Source: Purshia tridentata
Lineage: Eukaryota; Streptophyta; Magnoliopsida; Rosales; Rosaceae
Direction of reading: 5' to 3'
NCBI GenBank assembly: GCA_003254885.1
Contig: QANT01005718.1
Coordinates: 20,121-84,120, forward strand
Length of the DNA: 64,000 nucleotides
Positions 48,085 to 62,423 of the stretch are shown piece by piece (the first letter of the stretch is position 1; each line of letters starts with the position of its first letter). The translations under genes and the position numbers were made by a program. Under the pieces are notes generated by a model. That model made no database searches. It was not told the origin of the DNA and saw only the letters and a program-made list of their open reading frames with translations.

Positions 48085-49181
48085 ATGGCAATGTCTATTC
48101 GGTGTTTGGTTGGAAAGCTGGCAAGGGTGACGTGTAATAGAAATATTACAAGATCAGAAGCAAGTTTATACATGGCTTCTGGCGGTTCTACTTATTCGTC
48201 TCGTCACCCTTTTGATTCTGGAGACCATACAAACCAAGGGCTGGATCTGCATCACAGACTTCCCAAGCGTGATAATCTGGTAATATCAATTGAAGTTTTC
48301 CATCGTCTGCTGTTTTAGGTTGCTTAATTTCTACGAATTTCAACAGGATTTCCACGGTCGTAATTTACTACGATGCCCTATACACGACATGTGTCCATCT
48401 ACACCTGATATTCTTCTTCCTGCCCGTTTTGCCGTCGAAGAGTTTAACAACCAAAAGGTTTGAACGGATCAATCATCATAATATTCTGAGTTTATTATTT
48501 TATGTTTCATGACTAGTAATTTAATTATTAAAGGAAAATGTTTTTCTTTGGTTTTATATTGTCTAAAATCTAAATAATAATATGTATGCATGCCTTGCCT
48601 AGCCTAGATATTCAATCCTTCTTCACTGATTTACTCAACTACATATATATAAATTTATAAATGATGTGTCTTTTTAGGATGCCCAACTGCAGTTTGTGAG
48701 AGTGGTAAGGGTAAGTAAGCAGGAGAATTACCCTCCAATTTTTTTTATAACAATAGAGGCCGTTGATGCTGCTGATCATCCTGGTGTGGTGAAAGTTTAT
48801 CAAGCAATGGTTGCCTGGAGAGTATGCAACATTTTGGATCTCATATTGTTTGGTCTTGTTGTTCATGATGGGACTTTGTTAAAACTAATTGATAACAGAC
48901 CAGCACGAAAATTTGATAGCAGAGGTAACTATTACGGCATGCACAACGTTATTTAAGTTTTGGGGTGGACGTGGAGGTGCACCATGGTGGTGGATCCAAG
49001 TATTTTGCTTGTTTAATTGTCATATACACTTTCTGACCAAAATTTGTAATCTCTACTGTTAATAGGTCAGTCTATGAAGAAGAAAAAAGTTCTAAGAAAG
49101 ACGAGAGGATATCCTGTTGAGGATGAGATGCTCAGCACCCTGCGCATGTTTCCGCACTCATTTATGAAATACTCAGTTTGA
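48085..49181 (+). CDS. Cystatin-like protein, plus-strand member
   Basis: Four exons join in phase: 48085-48279, 48347-48457, 48678-48924 and 49066-49181, giving 222 residues. Residues 3-12 (MSIRCLVGKLAR) match the start of the minus-strand neighbour. PARFAVEEFNNQK is a clear cystatin helix signature, followed by QLQFVRVVRVSKQE and FFITIEAVDAADHPGVVKVY, which fit the central cystatin strands. No QxVxG loop is present. The last exon has two acceptors five bases apart (49066 or 49071); the second shifts frame, ends at 49120 and gives 200 residues with an EEEKSSKKDE-containing tail. Exon borders align with those of the minus-strand gene at the same points (after the helix, before QLQF), so the two are paralogues. 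Function is not known; protease inhibition is not assured. Confidence 0.75.
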
Positions 49182-50101
49182 TGTGCCATAAGCCAAATTT
49201 GATACAAACTATGGTTGTAGTTTTCGTTGACAACCGTTTCTTCCTTTACAACTTAGCAGCTAATTTTTTCTTGTTTCACGAAGAAATAGTGCTAGAGTCG
49301 GTAGCATCTTTTCAAAGTGTACTGAGCAATAGTATCAGTCTTCAGAGAAACTTTGGTGGACAGTTTTGTATTTTAACCTCAATCTTCATTTCTCTATATG
49401 ATATTTCTTATTATATGAAATCATGAATGAACAAAATGGTGTTTTATGCTCTTGCCCTGAAAGATAATTAGCGCATCTCTGAATGAATATTGCAAATTTC
49501 TTTATATACATGGCACTGGATCTGCCCTAAAAGAGTGGAAGATCTTTCTTCTCTCCGAAAAAAGTGAAGCCGCATTATACAAAATTTCATTAATTTTTCA
49601 TCTCTGCACTGTTTCAGAGCAGCAAAATGTTGCAGCCCATATAACTTTAATGAGAAGAAATTTCAAAACCTTAAAAAAAAGAAAAAAAAAAAAGAAAGAG
49701 GAGCGGGGGGAGTAGAAGTTGTATTTCAAGTGCCTCTTCCAAGTGTGTATTGCTTCAGTTGCACCATATTTCTTTAATGCATCATTACCTATTCAACAAA
49801 ATGGTTTCTTTCTCTGCATCAAAAATATTGTTACCAATGTCAGATTGGGCTCAACAAAACTTAAAAACTATAACATGAACATGAGGTTGATGGAAGATGT
49901 TTTCTGTTTTTTCCTTCTTGTTGATTGCTAGACCACTATACATATGTATCATGTTTTGAGAAGCTAACGAATTTAAAATTTGTGCATTATATCATTTTAA
50001 TTGAAAACAATGAGAACCAGTAGCTAAGCATCGATTCCCACATACTTCCCCATGGGTTCAATGATCAAAATTCCCCATAAAAGGGGTATGACGTTCAAAG
50101 A
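49182..50101. other. 3' flank of cystatin-like gene and left edge of duplication copy B
   Basis: About 49285-49370 repeats sequence also found at about 46690-46830. From about 49405 the sequence matches the left edge of duplication copy A. A poly-A-rich run lies at about 49672-49698. No coding region is supported. Confidence 0.55.
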
Positions 50102-53100
50102 TTAGCAGAAGAAGCTTAATTTAGATATAAAGGTTACTACAGAAGTTACTGACGTTTTTGCAAAGAGACTTACAGGAAATTTAGACTCTTGTAGATTCTC
50201 CAGCAACTTGGCAATCTCAAGTTGCTTTACCACTGCAGCATGCAGCACCTGTTACAATAACTTTAAAGTGAAAACTACGTTTACATATGCAATTGAAGGT
50301 TCAAAAAACAAATGACTAAAAGCAATCAATATAGCATACTCCTTTTGTTCGCTCAAGATCATATTCAACAGACTTAATCCTGTCCAGAGATTCCATAAGC
50401 ATTCGCTCCTTTTCTAAAGGAATCCCAGCAGGCTTGTTGCTAAGTTCCTCGTATACTTTTTCTAGTCTTTGCAGACGCCGTAAACATGGAAGGACACGGT
50501 CTTCTTCGTTGACAGCTTCACGTGCTGGTGAATGGCCATCCTTGATGCTTTCCACCAAATTAGATAGATAAATGTTGTTCTTCCTTCTCCAAAATTCAAA
50601 TCGTAGAATATGAGAAAATGGTATTAGTCCGGTAAGGAAAGATATCAGCATTCTTGCCACACGAGGGAAATCCCTCCACTCAATTTTGTCCTTAATAGTG
50701 TCTAACTCATGGTTACCTGAACTACCTGAAATAGACATGAATTGAGGAAATAAGCTGAGAGGTAAGGTTGACAAGGGAATACCAGCTAATAGTTGAAAAT
50801 TGAAATACAACTTTTCTATTCCAATTATTTGCCATTTACAAAATGCTAATCTAATATATCCTAGAGAAAGGGAAATTTGGTTTCCAAAATGAGATTAAAA
50901 TAAAATTTACCTTCTGAATTTGATGTTGCCTCACAAGAAACATTCTCCGTACGGTAATTTAGTGATTGATCCTGATCATGTCCCACTCCATGATCACTAG
51001 AAACAGCTTTCTCAGCCAGAGGAAAATGATCATCGTAGTAAGCATTCGCATCTGATGCCTTGACGTGTGTAAAACAGATTATCAAATCACAGACCCACAC
51101 ATGTATGCATTACATATATAGAACCACACCAATCACTAAGTATCTGAATTTGAAAACTCACTTCTTCATCAAGTTCAGCCAAAAGAGGAAATGAAGAACT
51201 GAGTCCTAGTGAAGAACAAGGATTGTCAATATCTGACCCTGATTCTGCAATTGTTGTATCACTTGTTCTACCCTGATTAAAAAGCAAAAAAAGAAGGTGC
51301 ATACATCATCCAATCAAACCAGTGAGCCATAAAATACTGCAAATAATAATACTGTGCTAACCTTCAGTGGGCGTATCTGAATGTAAGAGTTAAATTTCTG
51401 CTGGTCATTAGACACCCTGGTGATCTGCCTCACAAATGTTGCTTCACCATTATGCACAAGCTACAAATGAGAGACCTTAGGTTAATCTTCAGAAATAACA
51501 ATATTCGAGCCTGAAACCACTAAAAAAACCTATATTTAAAAAAAAAAAAAGAGAAAAAACAAAGGAAAGATGATAACCTTCATTATCTCGGTATCATTCC
51601 ATGGACCTTTATTGGACCTAAGGCAGCCTCCTTCAGCAGAACATGTACATGATCCACCCAGGAAGTCTGGCAACTGACTAAGGAGATATATGTAACAATA
51701 AGATGATGGGTATTGTCAAGGAAAATATTACAGAGAGTATAATGTAAGCATACCTTGAATCAATGACTTCCAGTAGTTTAGACAAGGATTTGGGATCCAG
51801 AACCTGGATTTTCAGATAATTAATAAAATATCAAGGCTGTAGTAGGAGGAAATGAGATACCACGGACCTAGAAAGTAGAAAAATATCCTTTACCTGTATC
51901 TTTGCAATCGTCTTTACATCAAGAAATTTCTGTGCAGCAGGCCAAAGCATCTTCTTAAAGCCAGGACCAGCATTGACAATGTACATTCGGTGTAATGTCT
52001 GTATATTGCAAAACAGTTAGACCAATACAGCTCTTGTAAACAAAATATTATCCCTTAGACAAAAAAAAAAAAAACAAAATTTATTTTCAGCTGATTCAGA
52101 TACCTCAGGGTAGTAATTGGTGTCTATCCTTGACATTGCAGCCAAAAGATTTGCAGCAGTCCGGGAGAAATTTTTCATGCCCTGTATTCACGTAAAATCA
52201 ATTTGCCAGTTAAAATTCTGAAAATTAGCGGCCACAGCTAAGGAAAGCACCAACCTCGGATGAAAAAATTAAGACCCTACGGGAATCATAATTAAAAAAA
52301 ATGGGGTTCCTATCCTTGCCCCCACCTCAACAACAACGATCTGGCATATCCCCATTGTCAGAATGGTAAATATACACATCAGGGCCAAGTGTGATATCAT
52401 AATAAAAATACATAAAAATGAAAAAAAGATGTAATTATCACAGAATACTAACACTCTAAGCTGAGAGAAGCAAAAAAAATACTGAAAGACAATACTTTTC
52501 TTTGTTAATGACTAAAGTTATTTCCAAATGCATTCCAGTGGAGGTCAGCATACCAAGCCTTGTACATCCAATATAGTTGTTGTTGAACATATCTGTTTCT
52601 TTGCTGCAATTGAACAAGCAGGGAATTTCTCCTGTAGAGCTCTCTCAAACTCTTGGACATGGTACTTCATGTATCGCTCTATACTGGTGATTTGCATAAG
52701 CCTACTTGGATGAGCCTTTCCTAGTAGCTCAATGTAAACCGGCCTGCCTTCTTTATCAACCCCATGGTACCCTTGAGGGTAATATTGAAATACTTCATTG
52801 AATTCTTCAAATTCAAAATCCTTCATATTGATTAATATGATAAAGTGTTAGAGCTATAAAAAAAAATAAAAAAAAAAACCAGAAATGAATTATATGTATG
52901 TACTTCAACTATACTACAACATTCCGACTGTTAGAGGCCTGTTATAATTCAGATTTTAAAGCATCATCTTCCAAAGATGACATTATTTTAAACCAAGGTT
53001 GTAGTTTTATTTTTTATTTTTCCTATAAGTACACAAATTTCATTATTATCTAAATTACATAGTAAGGTGGAGAAGAAATCCATTAAAACAACAATCTCAT

Positions 53101-54098
53101 ACAAAATCACATGAAACACTCAAATTACCCAATCAATAAGGATAACACAAAAATGGACGCCTTTAAAATGCTTTGCAAACAAAGCCCAAAGGGAAGAACA
53201 GGGAATTCCTCTTTCCAAGCACACCAAAAAATTCTCCAGTCTAATCAAAACTATATCTATATCTACAACATTAGTGGGAAAAATTTAAAATCATTACCTC
53301 CAAAATAGTGTCTGTTCCAAATTCTTTTCTCCATTTAAGCATTTCTTCCCACAACTGGATTGTTTTGTCAATGTTAAGGTCTCTAGCTTTCAAAAATCTA
53401 CATGAGGGGACAAAAAAGTAAGATTAAGCTACTAAAATAATTAGATCTGAAGTGGAAACTGAAAGGTAAAAAGATCTATTATAAAAACCACTTTATTAAT
53501 GAAACAACAGATATTAAGAGACTTGACTTACCTCAACAAAGTATGGTAGTCATCTTGCCTATCTGGCAACAAGTCCTGCTCAAGGAGTCTTTGACGAAAT
53601 TCTTTGACAGCACTCTCCTCTTTTTCATCCCGTACATCTTCAATGGAAACTGATGGAACCCTATAATCGATTTTTCTTTTTCCTCTCTTCTTAAGAGAAT
53701 GCGTGAATTTACTTGAAGCATTTATTGCCTTCTTCTTGAGGTTGCAAATTCTTGACCGTCGTCTATCCTCTTCAGAATTCTCAAAATCTGATCTCCTCTC
53801 TCGGGTTTCATCATGAGCTCCAACTCCTTCTAGGCCTTCAGCAAACAAATGTACAAAGTTAAAAGATCACATGAACAAACTTGTTCTGATTTCCCCTCCT
53901 TTTTTCTGCAAGTTTTACTTTCCTATGCATGTCTTTTGATGTGAGTAACACGCATAACCATCAATACCACAATATGCAAGATTTATCAGGAATTTGCATA
54001 TGAATTTTCCCTTGAATTGACAGACTCTGTTGCGTAAAATTGTTCTTGAAACACAAATAAAAAATTCATATTGTGGACAAGAAAGCATACCTGACATC
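50102..54098 (-). CDS. Sec14-like phosphatidylinositol/phosphatidylcholine transfer protein (SFH type), copy B
   Basis: Thirteen coding exons join in phase: 54098-54092, 53835-53532, 53397-53298, 52820-52554, 52181-52104, 51998-51894, 51803-51754, 51677-51578, 51460-51362, 51272-51162, 51058-50911, 50725-50340 and 50248-50102, giving 633 residues. Every exon has the same length as in copy A except exon 11 (6 bases shorter, a Ser-Cys loss) and the last. No frameshift or stop breaks the gene, so it should be functional. Several changes fall in the lipid-binding domain: residues 144, 145 and 148 become Phe, Asn and Phe, and Arg169 of the [10 protein letters not shown] motif becomes Leu. The possible last-intron acceptor of copy A (cag) is lost here (ggg), so the protein ends by read-through at 50102. 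Exon 2 uses a weaker acceptor, tgctgaag. Confidence 0.9.
51919..52222. repeat. 304-base tract identical to 38494-38797
   Basis: Spans most of exon 6, the intron between exons 5 and 6 including a run of 14 A, exon 5 and the start of the next intron. I compared both copies base by base and found no difference, while both edges and the rest of the genes show substitutions. Confidence 0.85.
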
Positions 54099-54179
54099 TT
54101 AGTCCAGTGGCAAAGGAAGATTTTTTGAGTCTCTTTGACCCTAAATATTCAGAGCAAGAAGCCAAATCCACAGAAAATT

Positions 54180-54200
54180 CTATATCATGCATGTCACCAT
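54180..54200 (-). promoter_or_regulatory. Short upstream ORF in SFH copy B leader
   Basis: Six codons plus stop (Met-Val-Thr-Cys-Met-Ile), the counterpart of the uORF at 40686-40706. The leader of copy B has an extra stretch of about 38 bases between this uORF and the main ATG. Confidence 0.5.
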
Positions 54201-57200
54201 ATACTGTCAAAAACATAAGCAACGATTTAGGTTCCAAATGTAAGGCTTAAGTATATCTTCATTATAGAGAAGTGAAGCACAAGAAGCAAATTGACCGACT
54301 TCATTTCTGAGTAGGACAGAAAATAAATAACAACTGATTACTTTCAATGAAGAAACAACCGAACCAAGTCCTCCACACCATCAAAGTCAGAAAAGTAACC
54401 CAAAAACCTAAATGTAAATCACCAAATGCTATACATGTGTATTTGTGAATCCTCTTGGCTGCATTTGGTGAAATGGGGAAAGGAAAGGATTGCATTGTGT
54501 TCTCGTACTTTCCCTGTGAATTCATACACCGCAATTTCACATTCCATGAAACTATATCACTATTAAGCTCTCTTGAACTTGTATTCCATTAACTATTTTT
54601 CCTTACAATTATACCTTAAAAATAAATGTCACTTATCACCGTTTGAAGCAGCTAAATTCCCCAAAATAATCCAAGCTACAGACACCTCATTTTTCTCTAT
54701 TCATATCAAAATTTGCCACCTCTCACGGATTTCACTTTCCTTTTTCCAAAATATTAAACACAAAAAGTAGAGTAATTTCCAAAGGAAACCTCATTAAGCA
54801 ACTCTGAAACTCATGAGCTTGAGAGAACAGTGAAACCGTTAAAAGCTATCATAGGATCTGAACCATCAGTTCTCACATTTACTCCTTCTTAACACTCCTA
54901 AATGCACCAAATGCATTAAATCTCACCAATGCCGATAAACCACGTTCGGATCACGCATTCTAACTCTACGTAAATTTCCTTCTAAACCCAACGTACACTC
55001 CAAAAACCAAAATTATATTATTATAAATGGAACAAAATTTACAAGAAAAATGAGAAGTATACCGTATGCAAAAAAACAAAAAGACCTAGATTGAAATCTG
55101 GATCACAATCCGAGAAGCCAAGGCCATCGATTCACGCGCAGAGTGAAAGATAGCTAGAGAGAGAAAAGGAAATGAAAACACGGCCAAAGCCGTTGGGATT
55201 TTCCCGAGAAAATATCGGGAATTTTCTCAAGAAAATAAATGCAAAGCTCAATGGAACTTATAAGAAAAAAAAAGAACAAAACGAATGACACAATTCGGAA
55301 GAGAGAGCTTCTCTTCTCCTTTCCCCCGACTCTGTCTCTTTTATTTTCCTTCACTCTCTTTATTCTCTATCTTTTTTAATATTATTATTTTTTTATTTGT
55401 CGCTTATTTGGCACCGCTGTCTCCAGATTTGCATACGCGGCGGCTTCTCCTTTCTTTTTTATATAATTAGTTGTTTGAAATACTTAATTTATTTTGGGGA
55501 CGTCGCGGCAAAATTGGATTGACGGTGGTGGCGCGATTGGACTCTTGGATAAAGTAAAGCGAGACAGCGTGTTTTAGTGTTTATGCTCTCTGCTTGCTCC
55601 ACTCCACTTGTTAGTTGTTCCCTCCCCACTTATTTATTTATTTATTTTTGGGAATATTCTATTCAAAACTTTGTTTTTTTTATTTTTTGCCCAAAGAAGA
55701 AGCATTTCATTAACAGAAACCACATAAAAGAAAAAGTACAAACTTATACCCAAAATTGAAATAAAGAAAAAAATAGAGATAAAAGACAAACTAATTTATT
55801 GATAAACCATCAGCTAGTAAGACACCACATAAGGAGGATGGGGATGAGACATCCAATCCAGGTAATTAACTGAATTTAAGAATGCTAATGTTCATTTGGA
55901 TGGTACCGTCTCCTTTAGTTGAAGTAGGTCCTAAGTTTAAAATGCATAGATGACAGTTAATTGATAAAGAAAAAAAAATTAGTTTTTTCTTTAATAAACT
56001 TCATTAATAAATGTTGAAAAAATAAAATTTCTTTTAATTTCTCTTTAGACATGTCAAATATGATAGAAAAGAATATCACTAAACTAATGAGTAATTAGTT
56101 TTGAACATATTTGATCCTAAAATGTCGACATTTTACCGCTCAACTCAGTGTGTGTTAGTTTTTACAGTTGAATATGATTTAGAGAGGTTAAGTGGCAAAA
56201 TTTATAATTTAAAATCAACTAATTAAATTAGTTGCAAAACAAAAGGGTGAGTGACCAAACTAGGAAACGGTTTTCCGGTTTTCCGGTTTTCGATGTACGA
56301 CCAAACAGTAAGTTGGCACGGATATCGCAGTGTCAGCATAGCCAGTTTTTTTTTTGGCTAAAGTCTGAAATCTGAATAGTACAGTCTATCAAATCACTCC
56401 TCAGTCTTCAGTAACGATGATAATATGAATAGTCCATCCATGTCTCTTATTAAATATTGATTAATCATGTAGCTTAGAAATTCCAAAATCCAAACCCATG
56501 ATTATTAATAACGTTGGTTACTCATTGGTGTCATATTTATTATTCCTAGGATATTATTTGTATATATTTATATATTATAGTAGTAGTAGCCTAGTATGAT
56601 CGATATTGAACTCTCACTAAAATTCCAGATGGCAGTTAATTTATGAACAAACAGCTACAGAACAAAGAAAGACAGACCGTACTTGGCATGGCATGGCATG
56701 ACTCAGGCTCAGACTCAGGCTCCCCCAACATTTAATTGCAGAGGAAATTACTAGGTCCAGCCTCACATGCACACCCACAAGGATCTTGTATTTGACCTTC
56801 AATCTAATTCACTCCACCATACATTTATTAATTGACAAACCCTATAGGTATATACACATATGCTTGCGGAGAAGAGTGTTGCATCACTCTGATGTCTCAC
56901 CCAACGTATATATATAGATTTACATTACAAGATATATACAGCAGAATCTTGATTCTTGGAAAGTTATATATATTTATACGATTTGGTGGGTAAAATTAGG
57001 CCACCATCGAATGCAAAAGGCTATACACGTATATGGCGGCATATAAATAATATATTATGATATAGTGAGTGCAGCACGTAAATTGCAAGCAGCCAACAAA
57101 GTCAATCCAAAACGTAATCCATTAACTACAAATCTCTCTATGACTATATGTAATGTGTGTGTGTGTTTTCTTTGTCAATCCCACTGCTCTACGTTTCTTC

Positions 57201-57627
57201 TGTCTTTCCCTCTAACAATCCACTGCACAATGCCACAAATTAAGTCTCCTCTATATTTGAGCCATATATATTGTAATTGCAATCACCAGAATAAAAAAAA
57301 AAATATTAACTTATGATTTTGGACATGAAGAAAATAGCAACCACAAGTATCAAAGTTGAAACACCTTTCAACATTAGTTAGCAAATAGGTTTGCTGCTAC
57401 AATTAGGGGTTGATTAGTTGGTATACGTCCGTAGAGAGGTCAGTTTGAAAAAGACAGGGAGCCCCATTCCCTTTTACAGTTGCAGTTTTAGGTCACTCTC
57501 ATTAGTCATTAGTCATTACCTCTCTCTCCCTAAATATATAACGTCCATAACCATAAAGCTTCCATATGTACTCTGGTCCTGCTAATGCTACGAAGGCCAA
57601 GTCAAGCTCTATGTGTCCTTTCATTTG

Positions 57628-57692
57628 TCTCTCTCTCTATCTCTATCTCTATCTCTATCTCTATCTCTCTCTATCTCTATCTCTCTCTCTCT
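57628..57692. repeat. Microsatellite (CT / CTCTAT)
   Basis: Uninterrupted ctctat and ct units over about 65 bases. Confidence 0.9.
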
Positions 57693-57734
57693 GCATATGT
57701 AAGTAAGTATAGGGACTAGTCATGTGTTGTCTTG

Positions 57735-57850
57735 AGCAGTGTCGGCATTAATTGTAAATCAAATTAGGCTCAATTACATTTTCATCCATCAAAGCAGTGT
57801 CGGCATTAATTGTAAAGCAAATTAGGCTCAATTACATTTTCATCCATCAA
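57735..57850. repeat. 58-base tandem repeat
   Basis: Two adjacent copies, 57735-57792 and 57793-57850, each beginning agcagtgtcggcattaattg and ending catccatcaa, differ by about one base. Confidence 0.92.
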
Positions 57851-57932
57851 CTATTATGGGTCTATCTCTATGTGTACTATAAAATGTTTCAAATGAACTT
57901 ATAAACTAAACCAAAGCAATATGTAGACATTT

Positions 57933-58596
57933 CTACGGCTCCGTTTGGGATTGCAGTGAAACACTCAAAAGTTGTAGTGAGTTACAATTCTAGGTCACTC
58001 ACAACAGTTTTGGCGTTTGGTAAAAATAAAAAAACTGTAGTGACTCACAATTTGAGGTCACTCACTACAAAAATCCACTACAACTTGAAACCTGTTTGTC
58101 AAAACTGTAGTGAGTGAAAGTTGTAGGCTCCCATATTTAATTTTTTTTTTTGCCCACTATATCCTCAATATTTTTACAAATTCAGAAAAAATATCTCAAC
58201 ATGTTCCACTGTACGTTCTTTATTTTCATTGTTCTTGATATTATTAATCATGATATTTTATTGGTACCATTAAAATTAAAATATTTCAACAAAAATAATA
58301 TGCATACTTATTTAATAATTTGTTTTTGTGCACAAAAAATTATAAACTAGTAAAATGCCATTTTTTTTCCCAAACAAATAAGTTAAAAACATTTTCAACA
58401 TTATGTCTATTTTAGTAATTACAAATAGTCACAACAATTTTGTATTACAATTTACTAAACACCTTCATTCTGCACTGCAGTTTTGAAAACATAGTTTACT
58501 AAACACTTAGTTAACTTTACTTCATAGCAGTTTTATTTCACAGCTATTTTACTTTACAATAATTGTATTTTACAGCAATACTAAACTAAACCGTAG
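57933..58596. mobile_element. MITE-like element of about 660 bases
   Basis: The left end ctacggctccgtttgggatt and the reversed right end ctacggtttagtttagtatt align at most positions, forming imperfect terminal inverted repeats. The inside is AT-rich with repeated, partly inverted blocks around tgtagtgagt and has no coding capacity. A target-site duplication could not be fixed, so the superfamily is open. Confidence 0.55.
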
Positions 58597-61027
58597 TATA
58601 ATGTACACTACCCAAGAAAGCGACAATTAATAGATTAGATACTCTGATACAAAGATTTTATTTTTTTGGGTTTGTAATTTTACGAGACGTCCTTGTTTTT
58701 CACTCCCCCCAAGTAACAACTCTTTTTCACCACATCCTCATTCTAAAAAGTAAGTTAAAAGGAGCCCGTGATTCTCTGACACCCGGCATTTCGATTTTGG
58801 TTTTTAGTTTGGTTTCGCCGTTCATTATTTAATCATTCCCTCTCAATCTTATACTGGGTTCTGTATTTGGAATCTATATTAGGAAAATTTACGTAATTAA
58901 TTAATAATCAATAGATTTCACCTCATTGGAGTGCATCTAACGCGCCGACATCAAAATGTTGACCAACAACTTTTGTTTTCACAAGATACCTCCTTGCAAG
59001 TCAATGCACATTGGATTGGAATTGAGTACCTATTATCAATTGAAGAAAGGTAAATTTTAATGGCTTCTGCAAACCCAAAAGAAACATCCATTCCATTTCC
59101 AATGTGTTTTTCTTTTTCTTGGATGTCCAAAATTGTTTTTCTAGGGAGTGTAAATGTGTCATGATAGCATAATTATGATAAGATATAGATCGAAAATTCA
59201 ATCTCTTTCAATGTAACGACGATGAGAGAAAACTTGTTTCATACTCGAGATTATAGACTTCTGATTCTTATTCCGAGAATCTGAAATCTTTCCCTTGTTT
59301 AAAGTAAAGGTTTGATTCTCACCCTAACCTCCAAAAGTCAAAGGTTGGGTTGAGTTGTAACAGAAAAAAAAGTAGTTACTTTTGTCCCTATACCAAGACT
59401 CTCAAATTGCAAATGTTGGTCAATCAATTCATGTATTGTAGGCTTTGTAGCATACCCATGTGCCTTATGCACTGGGGACTGTGAAGTGTGCTAAACTTAC
59501 AGTGTGAAGCAACAATTAGAAGCAAGTGTGAAATAAATAATGCAAAAGAGCCAAAGTGCATGTACTGTTGGGTCTGTCATAACTCATAAGACTCATTGAG
59601 CCAGCCAATAGTTTTCACAAAAGGGGTCCTTGTCCTTGGTGCCCCTTCTGCTCCCTCCCTATTACTATGTGCCTCTCCTCCTTTTGCTTTGCATTATCCA
59701 ATCTAGTAAATAGTAATCAATGGCGGAAAGTTTTAACTGCATTGAAACAATGGAACCTGCCCATGTTTCATTTCCACTACTTGGGACACTAGAAGAAGAT
59801 AAATTTACACGAGGCAGAGTTGGAAACATGCCATAAATTAGGGTGGATGATAAATACTGTCGTTTTAGTGTTCATGGGTCCCATCCATCTCTCCCATTTG
59901 TTTTTATGCAGCCTTTTGTTTTCACATGCCCATTAGAGGCCAACATGCTTACATGCACAAAGATACATGCAACTACCCTTTTGGAAATAGAAGAAAATTC
60001 CTACTTACAAATGATACATGATAAGATTAGGCTTTGAATATATATAAAGCTAATTGACTCCCATCAAACAAAGTCTTATATACCCTAGAACTATAGCACT
60101 GATACAATATTATGTTAAACAACAATGTATATCAAACAAGTTAACACAATAATAAACCCATTTTTTTTCTAAGAAATGTGAGTTACTAACTCACTAGATG
60201 CTTGCCACGTGCCCTTTTAACGAAACAACAAAGAAAACAGATACAAAAGGACAGTGAACCCAACAGAAACCTTCCGAGCCAGATGGGCCCACCGTGTTAC
60301 ACTGTGGTGTCATCGCAATTTTGGCCATCGTATTCAGACACCAACATTTGACATAAAGCCTTATCCCGTTTAGGGAACCCGCTATGCCCAAACCCATTGA
60401 ACATGTCCTATACTTTTTTTTCCTATTTAACGCTGGCTGAAAAACAAAAAGATTTAAAAAAAAAATAGTGGCCAAAAAATATAAGACTTACAAAAAACAA
60501 CAAAAAGAACAAAAAACAAAGAGAGAAGAATGAACTCGATACTACAAAGTTGAGAAAAGAAAAATAGGCACGTCCCATTTAGCAGCTAACTCAAAATCGC
60601 TCAGGAGAAGATAGAAGTCCTAAATGAAATTGGGCCAGACTCAATCTAAGAGATCCAAGGCCCAAACTACTTAAAAAATTAACGTCTACCTAATGTCCGA
60701 GTTTCTATCGCCCAAGAACATTCTCTACTTGTATTCATATAGCCTTCGAAAATAACAAGCTCGTCATTCAAACAAAATAAGATATGCAAAGCAGAGACAA
60801 ACTTTCCAACAAACTTTAAATTACTAATTTACTACCTATTCAAATAACATTGTCTCAGCTTAAAGAAGAAAACTGTATAATTATAAACCTTCTCCAGCAC
60901 CAAATAAGCAGACCAAGCATGGACCAAGTATCTTAAACCCAGTTCCACTTTCTTACATCTATTTATTTACTATTAGGATAACATTACGCATGATAGATTC
61001 CACACTCAGAAGAAGAGCCCCTAGCCC

Positions 61028-62423
<1,396 letters not shown>

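Larger units (their letters stand above)
49405..56345. repeat. Segmental duplication, copy B (contains SFH copy B)
   Basis: Direct copy of about 35950-43435 with high identity through exons, introns and promoter. It is slightly shorter, owing to several gaps in non-coding DNA, mainly at 42.3-43.3 kb of copy A. Confidence 0.9.
54201..61027. other. SFH copy B promoter and gene-poor spacer
   Basis: The leader and promoter of SFH copy B extend to about 55400. Beyond 56345 the DNA is AT-rich, with a CT/CTCTAT microsatellite, a 58-base tandem repeat and a MITE-like element. No coding region is supported; the short frames lack domains and plausible splice partners. Confidence 0.6.
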
